Positions 26,689 to 35,910 of a stretch of DNA of 64,000 nt are shown here, in pieces (within the stretch, counting starts at the first letter, position 1; the number at the start of each line of letters is the position of its first letter). Under the pieces are notes generated by a model. The model worked only from the letters and a program-made list of their open reading frames with translations, had not been told where the DNA came from and did no database searches. The stretch lies in assembly GCF_003858455.1 (NCBI RefSeq), contig NZ_RQZF01000001.1, forward strand, positions 434,001-498,000. The letters run 5' to 3'. The translations under genes were made by a program, and so were the position numbers. The stretch is from Schaalia canis (GTDB lineage Bacteria > Actinomycetota > Actinomycetes > Actinomycetales > Actinomycetaceae).

Positions 26689-27402
26689 ATGACCTCAACA
26701 CCAGAGCTCACACCCCGTCAGCTCTCCATCCTGACGGTCGTCCACGAAGCTGTGTCCTCCCAAGGATTCCCACCCTCCGTACGCGAAATCGCTACCGCTG
26801 TGGGGTTGGCATCTCCTTCGACGGTAAAACACCACCTTGATGCCTTAGAAGAAGGTGGCTACCTGCAACGAGTCCCTGGCCGCCCTCGCGCAATGGAACT
26901 ATCCGAGCAGGCAAAGGCACTGCTCGGCTTTGAAACCCCTCCCCCTCCAAGCGCGCCAGCCCACAACACCGATGCGCCTTTAGCGAAGGTCGTCACTATA
27001 GAGCTTCCTGCGACCCACGCTGACGGTGACGCATCAGCGGTTCCCCTTGTAGGGCGCATCGCAGCAGGCTCACCTATTACCGCAGAACAATACGTCGAAG
27101 ATGTCTTTGAACTCCCCACACGCCTGACCGGCTCGGGCACACTGTTCATGCTTGAAGTCAGCGGCGACTCCATGGTGGATGCGGGCATTCTTGACGGTGA
27201 CTTCGTCGTCGTCCGCTCTCAGGCCACCGCCCATGAAGGGGAAATTGTCGCTGCCATGATCGACGGCGAGGCAACCGTGAAGGTTTTGTCGCGGGCTGAT
27301 GGACACGTCTGGCTGCTGCCTCGTAACGAGGATTACGCGCCGATCCTTGGTGATGAGGCAACCATCCTTGGCCGCGTCGTCACCGTGTTGCGCTCGCTGT
27401 AG
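26689..27402 (+). CDS. lexA: SOS repressor LexA
   Basis: Repressor of the DNA-damage regulon that cleaves itself when RecA is activated. 237 residues. A winged helix-turn-helix fills residues 8-70 (PPSVREIATAVGLASPSTVKHHL). The cleavage bond is Ala126-Gly127 in IAAGSP, the nucleophile is Ser161 in SGDSMVDAG and the general base Lys198 in GEATVKVL. A Pro/Ala linker of about 30 residues separates the domains. AAGGAG precedes the ATG. Confidence 0.97.
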   Translation: MTSTPELTPRQLSILTVVHEAVSSQGFPPSVREIATAVGLASPSTVKHHLDALEEGGYLQRVPGRPRAMELSEQAKALLGFETPPPPSAPAHNTDAPLAKVVTIELPATHADGDASAVPLVGRIAAGSPITAEQYVEDVFELPTRLTGSGTLFMLEVSGDSMVDAGILDGDFVVVRSQATAHEGEIVAAMIDGEATVKVLSRADGHVWLLPRNEDYAPILGDEATILGRVVTVLRSL

Positions 27403-27487
27403 GACCGCCTTTCGCTCCGCCTTATGCCGCTTGCTTGAGTAGCGCGCGAGGTAGCGCTGCAGGCGCTGGGCTTGAAAGAGCACCACA

Positions 27488-27521
27488 GACGCCAATGCCA
27501 ACGCCAACGCCGGCGCCGACG
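27488..27521. repeat. GCCAAC-type hexamer repeat after lexA
   Basis: A run of GCC(A/G)A(T/C)-like hexamers in the 179-bp gap between lexA and the convergent DinG-type helicase gene. No gene or clear terminator is visible in this gap. Confidence 0.4.
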
Positions 27522-27581
27522 TCAAGAAAGCGTCGTAGGCGCTGGTGCTAGAGCTATCCGAACGCCAGGATGACGCTCCCC

Positions 27582-29693
27582 TCAGTCGAGGCCTTCTCTT
27601 AGTCGCGCCAGCGCTCCCAATGCTGTGTCTTTATTCTGTGTTGGCCACATTGGCGGCATAGAGGCGCGGATATAGGAGCCGTATTTCTTTTCAGTGAGAC
27701 GTCGATCCAGTACAGCGACCATTCCCCGGTCCTCGTGAGAGCGCAGGAGACGTCCTGATGCCTGCGCCATCATCAGCGCGGCGTGAGTCAGACTCACGGC
27801 GTAGAAGCCTGACTGACCGCGCCGCTCAGCGTCGCGTGCGCGCGCCTGAGCAACCGGATCATCGGGACGAGGGAAGGGAATACGATCAATAACCACCAGG
27901 CGGCAAGCAGGTCCGACCACGTCCACGCCTTGCCAGAAGGTCATGGTGCCCACCAGACAGGAATCACGGTTGTCGCGGAAACGCTGAACGAGGGCGGCAA
28001 CGCTTTCCTCCCCGTGGACGAGGATCTCAAAGTCGGTGTTCTCCCTCAATGCTGCCGCACCAGCTTCAACCCCTCGCCACGAAGAAAAGAGTGCGAGGAC
28101 GCCACCCCCACTGGCATTGGCCAGATCAACGAGCTCACGTAGGGCAGCCTCGGAGGGCCCCTGTGGGCCGGGCTCTGGCAGATGGGTGGGCAGGTACATA
28201 ATGCCCTGCTTGTCGGGCTCAAAGGGGGTTCCCACGTCAATGCCTCGCCAGGGGCGAGAGGACACCTTTAATCCCGTTTGGTAGGCGATTGTCTCAAAGG
28301 AGTTCCCCAGGGACAGCGTGGCGGAGGTCAGGATTGCTGGCCGATCTCCCAGGGCAACCGTTCCCAGGGGGAAGGCCACATCCAGGGGGGCGATAATGAG
28401 CTGAGGCGCTCCGATCTCGCCATCTCTCCATGGCCGATTCACCCAGGTGATGGAATGCTCAGCGGGCCGTGACCATGCGTCCAGGACGCCCAGGAGTTCT
28501 TCGAGGGCAGCCCGCGCAAGCTGCTTGGCGGCAGCCTCTCCCCCGCCTTTGCTCACCTGCGAGAGGCAGTCCCGTACAGCTCCGTCCAGGGCGTGCATGG
28601 CGGCGTCGAGATTATCGGGACGGTTGAGAATCAGACCATCGTCAAGGGTTTCAAGGATGGCACCGATAGCGGTGGCCGCTTCTTCGAGAGCTTGCACGTC
28701 GGCTTTGACCTGCGTGCGAGCGGTGCGAGCAACCCGCATGAGGGAACCCAAGGAGATTTCCTGGCTGGCCTGGTCGCGCACGCGCTCGGCGAGTTCATGC
28801 GCCTCGTCGACAATCATCAGATCAATCTCAGGGAAAATATCTCCCTCACTGGTGGCGTGGATTCCAAGCAGTGAGTGGTTCGTGATGATGAGATCGGCTT
28901 CTTGGGCATGGTCGCGGGCTGCCTGGGGGAAACATTCATCGAGCATGGGGCATGACTTGCCCAGGCACTCGCGACGTTGCAAGGAGACGTGCCGCCAGGC
29001 CCGATCGGACACGCCTGGGACGAGGTCATCGCGATCGCCTGTTTCGGTGGTTTTCGCCCACTGTCGAATCCGCATGATTTCGCGGCCCAGGGGCGAGGAC
29101 GGCTGATCAAAGATGGCGTCGGCGCCGTCAAAGAGCGTGCCTTCTTCACCGGGGTAGCCACCTGTGAGTTTGTGGAGGCACAGGTAGTTCGCCCAGCCTT
29201 TGAGGAGGGCGACGTCCATCGTTCGCCCGGTGGTGTGAGCAATAGCGTCGACCACCGTGGGGGCATCTTTGACGAGGATCTGGCGTTGCAATGCCAGGGT
29301 CGCTGTCGAGATGAGCGCACGCTTATGATCGAGCGCACTGTAGGTCAGTGCTGGAACGAGGTATCCGAGGGATTTACCTGTTCCTGTTCCTGCCTGAACG
29401 AGCAGATGCTCAGCCTTTTCTATAGCCGCGCAGCTTTGGGTAACCATCTCGATCTGCCCCGCGCGGGTGGAGCCTCCCATCGACTCCACCACCCGGGTGA
29501 GGGTAGCCAGGGCAATGCGCGTCAGCTCAGTGTCGTGGGTTTCCTCGTCTGCATCAGCGATGCTTTCACTCGCAGGCGCGGCTTCGCCACCAGGAGCAGC
29601 CTCCTGTCCTGGAGCACCTGCTTCTGCATCTGCTGTCACAGCATTGTGCGCTGGCGGAGCAGTATCTGATGGCGTGAGTGTGTCCTCAGCCAT
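27582..29693 (-). CDS. dinG: DinG-type ATP-dependent DNA helicase (XPD-like, Fe-S)
   Basis: 703 residues. After a ~50-residue Ala/Glu/Pro-rich leader, AGTGTGKS at 101-108 is Walker A, IVDEAHEL is the DEAH box, and the last motif is QASGRLLRS. Four Cys fit an Fe-S cluster: one in WANYLCLH, then RREC, KSC and DEC in a cluster about 55 residues later. DinG-family helicases unwind D-loops, R-loops or G-quadruplexes with 5'-3' polarity. The ATG lies inside the end of hflX (8-bp overlap). Actinobacterial members differ from E. coli DinG, so the symbol denotes the family. Confidence 0.88.
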   Translation of the reverse strand: MAEDTLTPSDTAPPAHNAVTADAEAGAPGQEAAPGGEAAPASESIADADEETHDTELTRIALATLTRVVESMGGSTRAGQIEMVTQSCAAIEKAEHLLVQAGTGTGKSLGYLVPALTYSALDHKRALISTATLALQRQILVKDAPTVVDAIAHTTGRTMDVALLKGWANYLCLHKLTGGYPGEEGTLFDGADAIFDQPSSPLGREIMRIRQWAKTTETGDRDDLVPGVSDRAWRHVSLQRRECLGKSCPMLDECFPQAARDHAQEADLIITNHSLLGIHATSEGDIFPEIDLMIVDEAHELAERVRDQASQEISLGSLMRVARTARTQVKADVQALEEAATAIGAILETLDDGLILNRPDNLDAAMHALDGAVRDCLSQVSKGGGEAAAKQLARAALEELLGVLDAWSRPAEHSITWVNRPWRDGEIGAPQLIIAPLDVAFPLGTVALGDRPAILTSATLSLGNSFETIAYQTGLKVSSRPWRGIDVGTPFEPDKQGIMYLPTHLPEPGPQGPSEAALRELVDLANASGGGVLALFSSWRGVEAGAAALRENTDFEILVHGEESVAALVQRFRDNRDSCLVGTMTFWQGVDVVGPACRLVVIDRIPFPRPDDPVAQARARDAERRGQSGFYAVSLTHAALMMAQASGRLLRSHEDRGMVAVLDRRLTEKKYGSYIRASMPPMWPTQNKDTALGALARLREGLD

Positions 29694-31245
29694 GCACGGC
29701 AGCTTCCTTCAACCGCGCGGCCAGGGCCTCATCGACGCGGGCGACGATATGCGTGCCCTCTCCCACGTATTCTTCACTGACAATCTCGCCATCTTCGTGC
29801 GCCTCGTGGATGAGTGCACCGTAAGAGTAGGGAATGACAAGGTCAACGGTCACGCGAGGTTGCGGCAGGAGGTCTTGGATGCGTAGCTGCAGTCCCTCGA
29901 TTCCTAGGCCCGTGTATGCCGAGACAGCGACAGATTCTGGGAAGGTGGTGCGCAGTAGTGCCAGTTGTTCAGGTGTTGCCAGGTCAGCTTTGTTGAGCAC
30001 AATGAGCTCAGGAATGTCACGCGCGCCTTCGATCGTGTCAAAGACGAGGTGCACGGCGGCGACCTGACCAACAGGATCAGGGTGAGCGGCGTCCACGACG
30101 TGGAGGATAAGGTCAGCCTCAGCGACCTCTTCCAGGGTGGAGCGGAAAGCCTCGACAAGTTGGGTGGGCAGGTGGCGGACGAAACCGACGGTGTCTGACA
30201 GGGTGTAGACGCGCCCATCAGGGGTAGTGGAGCGACGTACGGTGGGATCAAGGGTGGCAAAGAGTGCATCTTCAACCAGCACTTCAGCGCCGGTAATGCG
30301 GTTAAGCAGGGTGGATTTTCCAGCATTCGTATAGCCGGCGATTGCGACCGAAGGAACGCCTCCCTTCCGACGGGAGGCCCGCTGGGTGCGACGGGAGGGC
30401 TCCATTTCACGAATTTGCTGGCGTAGTTTAGCCATACGGGTGCGGATACGGCGGCGATCAAGTTCGATCTTGGTTTCACCGGGACCACGCGAGCCGATAC
30501 CTTCACCGCCGGCGACTCGGCCACCAGCCTGACGTGACATGGATTCACCCCAACCGCGCAGGCGTGGCAGGAGGTATTCAAGTTGAGCCAGTTCAACCTG
30601 GGCCTTACCTTCACGCGACTTGGCGTGCTGAGCAAAGATGTCCAGGATCAGTGCGGTGCGGTCAACGACCTTGACCTTCACGACGTCTTCTAAACCACGG
30701 CGTTGGGAGGGGGCAAGCTCGCCGTCAACAATGACCGTGTCAGCGCCGGTGTCTTTGACGATATCCGCCAGGTCATGGGCCTTACCTTTGCCCAGGAAGG
30801 TCGCAGGGTCAGGATGAGGGCGGCGTTGGATGAGGGCATCAAGGACTTCCGAGCCTGCGGTTTCAGCCAGGGCTGCGAGCTCACGCAGGGATACCTCGGC
30901 TTCCTCTTGGGTGCCTGTGGTACGCAGGCCCACCAGGACCACGCGTTCAAGTCGGATTTGACGGTATTCGACCTCGGAAATGTCTTCGAGTTCGGTGGAA
31001 CCAGATCGGGTACGTCGCGTGCCGGCGCGGGCCTCGCGTTCGAGAGCGCCAGCGTCTTGTTCGCGATTGTGGTCCACAGTGGAGGCAAGTGCCGTGCCTT
31101 GACGGGCGAGGACGCGGGCGACAACATCCTCAGCGCGTTGGATGTGGTCCACACCGTCGCCACCTGCACCCGCCTGGCGGGCGGACTCGTCGAGGGTGGC
31201 GGCGTTGCGTGCGTCGTCACCGGTGGTGGGGGTGGTGTGGGACAT
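29686..31245 (-). CDS. hflX: Ribosome-associated GTPase HflX
   Basis: Splits stalled ribosomes and is often linked to stress or antibiotic tolerance. 519 residues. The N-terminal HflX domain begins near 100 with VVLVGLRTTGTQEEAEVSL, then GKGKAHDL; the linker has GPGETKIELDRRRI. GYTNAGKSTLLN is G1, DALFATLDPTVRR is the switch-I region and NKADLA is G4. The first ~95 residues are variable and hydrophilic. Confidence 0.95.
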   Translation of the reverse strand: MSHTTPTTGDDARNAATLDESARQAGAGGDGVDHIQRAEDVVARVLARQGTALASTVDHNREQDAGALEREARAGTRRTRSGSTELEDISEVEYRQIRLERVVLVGLRTTGTQEEAEVSLRELAALAETAGSEVLDALIQRRPHPDPATFLGKGKAHDLADIVKDTGADTVIVDGELAPSQRRGLEDVVKVKVVDRTALILDIFAQHAKSREGKAQVELAQLEYLLPRLRGWGESMSRQAGGRVAGGEGIGSRGPGETKIELDRRRIRTRMAKLRQQIREMEPSRRTQRASRRKGGVPSVAIAGYTNAGKSTLLNRITGAEVLVEDALFATLDPTVRRSTTPDGRVYTLSDTVGFVRHLPTQLVEAFRSTLEEVAEADLILHVVDAAHPDPVGQVAAVHLVFDTIEGARDIPELIVLNKADLATPEQLALLRTTFPESVAVSAYTGLGIEGLQLRIQDLLPQPRVTVDLVIPYSYGALIHEAHEDGEIVSEEYVGEGTHIVARVDEALAARLKEAAVHG

Positions 31246-31692
31246 GCATTTCCTCCAATAGTGAGCCGCTCTCCAGGTGCATGCTGGTCAGGTGCCGGAC
31301 ATGTGTGGGCGTGCTCGTCGTGTACAGCGTGTGGTGTGCCCGCGTTGTTGTGTCGCAAACACGTCCTCTAGTGTCGCATGGGTGCCCCGCATTTGAGTGA
31401 TCCACCCGGTGTGAGATCAGCAGAGAAACTGCGCAAAGCGGGTTGATACGCCCCTGGATGCACAGGCGGGAGCGCAAGGCGTGGAGTAGGTAGGCAGAAA
31501 TATGCTGAGTCCTGCATCTTCGGGACGAGGTTGTCCCGCGCTGGCTGGTAGCGACACGTCGAAAGGGAGGCAAGGACAGCGAGAAGGGGTGGTTAGAGAA
31601 AGGAAGGTACAGAAGGCACGGCGAAGGAAAGGGCACGGTCAAGGAAAAACTCCCCGTGAAGGAAAAACTCACAGTGAAGTAGGCTTAGGGAC
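31246..31692. other. Intergenic stretch between hflX and the RsmC-like gene
   Basis: 447 bp of divergent promoter space without a credible gene. It contains a CGGGAC-N6-GTCCCG hairpin at 31521-31538, a strongly purine-rich run from about 31560 to 31680, and an 18-bp direct repeat close to the downstream gene. Confidence 0.6.
31641..31676 (+). repeat. 18-bp direct repeat upstream of the RsmC-like gene
   Basis: AAGGAAAAACTC occurs at 31641-31652 and 31659-31670, each followed by a similar C(A/C)C(A/C)GTG, so the unit repeats with an 18-bp period. It ends 16 nt before the GTG start and could affect translation because each unit carries AAGGA. Confidence 0.6.
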
Positions 31693-32310
31693 GTGGAACA
31701 GCAGTATTTTTCGGATCACACCCCCGCCAACGAGGATGACCTTCGCCTCCTGACCTTTACCGCCCGCGGACATGACCTACAAATGTGGGTGTCCGACAAG
31801 GTTTTTTCAGGCTCGCGTCTGGACTTGGGCACTCGTCAGCTTCTGGCTGAGGCTCCCGAGCCTCCCGCATCTGGCCGTTTCCTTGACCTGGGCTGCGGGT
31901 GGGGTCCGATTGCTGTGACCTTGGCCTGTGAGTCTCCCGATGCTGAAATCTGGGCCGTCGATGTCAATACCCGTGCCATGGATCTGACCATCCGTAATGC
32001 CGCGGTCAACGGCGGTGCGAATATTCACGTGATCCCTGCTCCTGACGCATTGGAGAAGGCTCGTGCTGAGGGCACGCGTTTTGACCTCATCTGGTCAAAC
32101 CCTCCGGTTCGTGTCGGGAAGGAAGCCATGCATGCGATGCTCACCGATTGGCTGAGCCTCTTGGCCGAGGATGGCCGCGCCTACCTGGTTGTCCAGCGCA
32201 ATCTTGGCGCTGATTCGCTCATTGCTTGGCTCAATGAGCAGGGCTTCCCTTCAGCAAAGATTGCCTCCAAGAAGGGGTATCGCATTATCGAGGTCAAGGC
32301 GCGCCGCTAA
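31693..32310 (+). CDS. RsmC-like class I SAM methyltransferase
   Basis: 205 residues, starting at GTG. The SAM loop FLDLGCGWGPIAV, the acidic AVDVNTRA and the catalytic NPPVRVGK motif identify the small rRNA guanine-N2 methyltransferase family (16S rRNA m2G1207 type, short form with only the catalytic domain). NPP(V/F)R is the family hallmark. Target base is inferred. Confidence 0.85.
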   Translation: MEQQYFSDHTPANEDDLRLLTFTARGHDLQMWVSDKVFSGSRLDLGTRQLLAEAPEPPASGRFLDLGCGWGPIAVTLACESPDAEIWAVDVNTRAMDLTIRNAAVNGGANIHVIPAPDALEKARAEGTRFDLIWSNPPVRVGKEAMHAMLTDWLSLLAEDGRAYLVVQRNLGADSLIAWLNEQGFPSAKIASKKGYRIIEVKARR

Positions 32311-32457
32311 ATCGGTAGCCTGGCCTGTGACACGCGCGTCAAACTCGTTGTCCTCCGCCGACGCACTAACGCGCTCTACAGATACAGATCCCTTCACGAT
32401 GCCTGCGGCAGAGCGACCCAGCTCCGGGGAATGACACAGCTCCCGGGACTACTGCAC

Positions 32458-32475
32458 CTGGGGTGGTGGCCCCAG
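32458..32475. terminator. Hairpin between convergent RsmC-like gene and dapF
   Basis: CTGGGG and CCCCAG pair around TGGTGG, 12 nt beyond the dapF stop. No T-run on either side, so termination strength is uncertain. Confidence 0.4.
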
Positions 32476-32486
32476 AATAGGCTGTT

Positions 32487-33506
32487 TCAGAGCGCGCTGA
32501 GGATAATCTCAGCCACCGGTGTGGCCGGGCCCGACAGGTAGACAGGAGTGTCCGGCGAGAGCCGAATATGTCCATCCGCGTCGCGTTCGACAACTCCTTC
32601 ACAGTCCACAACGACTCGCCCACCGGGAATGTCGATGACCCACGAGGTCGGTACGGCATCGGCCTCGTCGCCTGATGCGCTGGCTGCCATGGTGGCGGCC
32701 ACGGCGGCAGCGCAGCACCCCGTGCCACAGGAGGCCGTTTCCCCTACCCCACGCTCAAGGACACGCATGAGCAGGTGCCCGCGCGCAGTCCCGGCCTCGC
32801 CGCCATCCTGCGACAGCACCGAAGGCTGAGAGGCGTCGGCCGGTTCGGGCATATTGGCTTCGCGAACAATCATTTCCAGGTTCACCCCCGCCTCGGGCGC
32901 GGGCGTGTAGGTCGCGCGGATGGGCGCGGGAGCCTCGTCATTGTCAACAGTCGGCAGGATTGCCCCGCGCAGTGTTTCTGCGCTGTCCAGGACGATCACC
33001 GCATGCGGGTTAGGCATGGCAATGCGCGTTGCGCTGAAAGTGCCGGGTACTCCCACTACCTGTACATTCATGTCGCCAAGGCCGCTCAAAACGGCTGGCC
33101 CCATATTCACGCGATACCACACGCCGGACTCTGCATCGTCACCAAAGGCGGGGGCGGAAATCACGTCCACCTTACGCGTGCCACCACGGGTGTCGATCGT
33201 GAGGCTCTCCCCCACCTGCAGGTCAACGAAGCCGCGTCGGCGCAGGTGATCAACAAACACGCGCACCCCATTACCGCACATTTCAGCGATGGAGCCGTCC
33301 GCATTACGGTAATCCATGAACCACACACCCTCGCGCTGCATGACGCGGATAACGCCATCGGCACCGATTCCTGTGCGCACGTCGCAAAGGCGCGCCACCA
33401 TCTGAGCTGTCAGGTCAAGTGCTCCTTCAGGGTCATCAATAAGGATGAAGTGGTTGCCAGTACCGTGGGCCTTCCACATGCGAGGCCGTGCGGGTTCATG
33501 TTCCAT
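32487..33506 (-). CDS. dapF: Diaminopimelate epimerase
   Basis: Converts LL- to meso-diaminopimelate on the way to lysine. 339 residues, longer than the ~275 of E. coli because of an insert near 190-230. The N-terminal KAHGTGNHFILIDD, catalytic Cys in MCGNGVRVF and second catalytic Cys in SCGTGCCAAAVA are all present. With dapA at the far end of the window, it shows that the DAP/lysine route exists, whether or not DAP itself is the cross-linking residue. Confidence 0.95.
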   Translation of the reverse strand: MEHEPARPRMWKAHGTGNHFILIDDPEGALDLTAQMVARLCDVRTGIGADGVIRVMQREGVWFMDYRNADGSIAEMCGNGVRVFVDHLRRRGFVDLQVGESLTIDTRGGTRKVDVISAPAFGDDAESGVWYRVNMGPAVLSGLGDMNVQVVGVPGTFSATRIAMPNPHAVIVLDSAETLRGAILPTVDNDEAPAPIRATYTPAPEAGVNLEMIVREANMPEPADASQPSVLSQDGGEAGTARGHLLMRVLERGVGETASCGTGCCAAAVAATMAASASGDEADAVPTSWVIDIPGGRVVVDCEGVVERDADGHIRLSPDTPVYLSGPATPVAEIILSAL

Positions 33507-33742
33507 GCAACCACGCTAGTGCAGATATGCCGCGGCTGGCGAGGACGTTCGCGCAGTGGCTGGAATGGCGAGCGTGGAGGGATGAGCGGAATGGAGGAAT
33601 AGGGAGCGCAGAGAGTTGGGCGGACGGCGCTGTCGCTTCTGCTCGCACCTATGAGCAGTGACGTATCCTTGGCTATACGACCTTCCGTGCCGTCCTCGAT
33701 ATGGTGGCGCGGTTTTCGTGCCTCGTGATGAAGGATGTCACC

Positions 33743-34447
33743 ATGCCGGTTTTAGCTGAGCTTTCGCCCATTGCGCAGCAGCTCCTTGCCTTAACGGTGT
33801 GCTTCCTGCTGTGCACGCTACTGGGCGTGGAGCGCCAGTTCCACCACAAGAACGCGGGCGTGAAAACGCATGTGCTGGTGGGTATGGGAGCTTGCGTGTT
33901 CACGCTGATTTCCGCCTACGGTTTTGCGCCCCTTCAAGGCGGCGCGATGGCCACTGATCCTGCGCGTATTGCCGCCCAGATTGTCTCAGGTATCGGTTTT
34001 ATTGGCGCTGGCGTGATTTTCGTCAACAATGATGCGGTGCGAGGGTTGACCACCGCCGCTACCGTGTGGCTCTCGGCTGCGCTCGGCATGGCCTGCGGTG
34101 CTGGCATGTTCCACATTGCCTTTTATGCGTTGTTCCTGCACTACCTGGTGGTATTCGCTATTGGTCCGTTGATGAATCGCCTCCCCAGCGCCAACCGGAA
34201 TATGCGCACCGTCATTGAATACGAATCAGGGCATGGTGTCATGCACCGCATTTTGGCGACGGCCTCCGAGCAGGGCTACACCGCGGTTGTCACCTCCACA
34301 GCTCATATTGAGACTGAGGAAGGTCGAGGCATGAGGGTGGTCATGAAGTTTGACGGCCCCCACCCGCAGCGCCAACTCATGTCCTCCCTTGCGGCGATTC
34401 CGAAGGTTCACGCAGTCGATCAGATCGACCGTAATGACCTGGATTGA
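33743..34447 (+). CDS. MgtC/SapB family membrane protein
   Basis: 234 residues from the ATG at 33743, chosen because AAGGAT lies 7 nt before it. Five hydrophobic segments fill the first ~150 residues, with the family signature LLGVERQFHHKNAGVKTHVLVGMGA and GIGFIGAGVIF. The C-terminal ~80 residues form a soluble ACT-like domain. MgtC proteins help survival in low magnesium or in macrophages by modulating other membrane proteins; the role here is unknown. Its end overlaps convergent hipA by 28 bp. Confidence 0.88.
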   Translation: MPVLAELSPIAQQLLALTVCFLLCTLLGVERQFHHKNAGVKTHVLVGMGACVFTLISAYGFAPLQGGAMATDPARIAAQIVSGIGFIGAGVIFVNNDAVRGLTTAATVWLSAALGMACGAGMFHIAFYALFLHYLVVFAIGPLMNRLPSANRNMRTVIEYESGHGVMHRILATASEQGYTAVVTSTAHIETEEGRGMRVVMKFDGPHPQRQLMSSLAAIPKVHAVDQIDRNDLD

Positions 34448-35658
34448 TGGAGTGAGTCCTCACCGTTAAGTAGCCGTTCGAGCTGCCAACGCCGAGAAAC
34501 CAGTTCTCGTTGAACAGCGCGAAGCACGGAGCCGGTGAATGGAAGCTGCTCCCAGTCGACTGACGACGCTGCGCGAAGGGCGCGGGCAAAGATCTTTGGA
34601 AGGGATTTTTCGGGTAGCCCAAGGGTGTCAGCGAAACCTCGCCAATGGTCGAGTTTGAGCTTCTTTCTTCGCCCCTGAATACTTAGTGCCATCTCATCAT
34701 CACCATAGACAAGGGTGCACGGCAGGTCATACATAGGCGCAATCTCCCACCCGCTCCGCCCGTGAAGAATGGAGAGGTTTTTGGCATGCACGTCGCCATT
34801 ACCGGTCAGCCAGGCGTAGAGGAATTGCAGATAGAGGTTACGTCGGGCTGCAGCTTGGCCAGCGCACAGGTGCGATAGCGCCTCACTCACATCCTCACTC
34901 GTCACCTCGTACTTCATCGCTGGTGCAATATCCATGACCTGAGCGGCGTCCTCGCAAGCAATTTTCATTACCTGACCGTCCACGCAGGCACGGTCGAAAC
35001 GCTCAACGAAGAGGGCACTTTCCCCCCGTGAATCGTGCACGATTTCCGCCCGAGCGACAGGTATACCGAGTTTACGTGCGGCCTGGAGATGCTGAAACTC
35101 GTTAGCAGTGAGGGCCATGTAGCGCGGTGGATCGAGCTTAATAATGCCTTCCCGAGGGCACTGCGCTGTCTGAGATGCGTCTTTCCTGCGCACGCGGGCC
35201 GGAACAGAGATCATGGATGCCGATGCCTTCTCTTGCACTCCAGGAAGCGAACGACGATCAACCTGTGTCAGCAGATCATCAAAGACCATCTCGCTCAGGC
35301 TCTCATGCACCAGAGGTTCCACATTGTGCAGGTTGTGGCCATGAGGCACGACCTGCACGTCGCCCGGCACATCTGCGCCAACCTCAAGGAGGAGTCCGAG
35401 TTCATTACTCAGACTCTGTTTGGAATGCTGCTTGAGGCGTTCTAGACGCGCTCCTTCAGGGAGGAGTCCTGTGAAGAAGACGGGGAGGGCTCCATGAGGC
35501 GAGAGGATGTCGCTGTCATTTACTGGAAGAGTGGTTGCAATAGGAGGACCGTCATAGTCGCGTACGTAGCGAAAGATCGTATCCCCTGCAACAGTACGGG
35601 TGATGTGGGCAGCAAGCTGTCCTGCCTTGTAGACATCGGCTGCGGGTGTGATGCTCAT
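34420..35658 (-). CDS. hipA: HipA-family serine/threonine kinase toxin
   Basis: 412 residues from the ATG at 35658, which overlaps the antitoxin stop as ATGA. PVFFTGLLPEGARLERL is the HipA N-terminal subdomain, LPGVQEKASAS corresponds to the flexible P-loop that carries the regulatory autophosphorylation Ser in E. coli, and GNGDVHAKNLS holds the catalytic Asp and metal-binding Asn, followed by PMYDLPCT. In E. coli HipA phosphorylates glutamyl-tRNA synthetase and induces dormancy. All core motifs are intact, so the toxin looks functional. Confidence 0.9.
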   Translation of the reverse strand: MSITPAADVYKAGQLAAHITRTVAGDTIFRYVRDYDGPPIATTLPVNDSDILSPHGALPVFFTGLLPEGARLERLKQHSKQSLSNELGLLLEVGADVPGDVQVVPHGHNLHNVEPLVHESLSEMVFDDLLTQVDRRSLPGVQEKASASMISVPARVRRKDASQTAQCPREGIIKLDPPRYMALTANEFQHLQAARKLGIPVARAEIVHDSRGESALFVERFDRACVDGQVMKIACEDAAQVMDIAPAMKYEVTSEDVSEALSHLCAGQAAARRNLYLQFLYAWLTGNGDVHAKNLSILHGRSGWEIAPMYDLPCTLVYGDDEMALSIQGRRKKLKLDHWRGFADTLGLPEKSLPKIFARALRAASSVDWEQLPFTGSVLRAVQRELVSRRWQLERLLNGEDSLHQSRSLRSI

Positions 35659-35882
35659 GGTGTATGCACTTCCCAACGCACCCCTACTGCTTGGGCAGAG
35701 CGAAGAACAGAGTCAAAGGAAACCCCTGTTTTCCCCTGCTCAATGCTGCGCATCGTGCGGTCTGAAACGCCAATGAGTTCGGCGAGTTCCTCCTGTGTCA
35801 TCCCCAGGTGGCGGCGGGCAGCACGGATTGCCGAACCAACGTGCTGGGCGAATGCCTCATGCTGAGCGGGTTTTACAGTCAC
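35655..35882 (-). CDS. hipB: HipB-like XRE antitoxin and autorepressor
   Basis: 75 residues with a helix-turn-helix over residues ~15-65 (MTQEELAELIGVSDRTMRSIEQGKTGVSFDSVL). The tail RWEVHTP is short. It precedes hipA by the usual antitoxin-first order and 4-bp overlap. Three identical-format palindromes lie upstream, the expected autorepression sites. Confidence 0.9.
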   Translation of the reverse strand: MTVKPAQHEAFAQHVGSAIRAARRHLGMTQEELAELIGVSDRTMRSIEQGKTGVSFDSVLRSAQAVGVRWEVHTP

Positions 35883-35910
35883 GATTCCCCTCCCTCCTGA
35901 AGAAAGTCTT

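Noticed and set aside
27070-27525. 151-residue frame antisense to lexA
   Set aside because: TTG start without ribosome binding site, mostly opposite the conserved lexA coding sequence, and the Ala-Leu run comes from the hexamer repeat.
32311-32486. Possible small gene between the RsmC-like gene and dapF
   Set aside because: Only shadow frames without start signals; the stretch fits a convergent terminator region.
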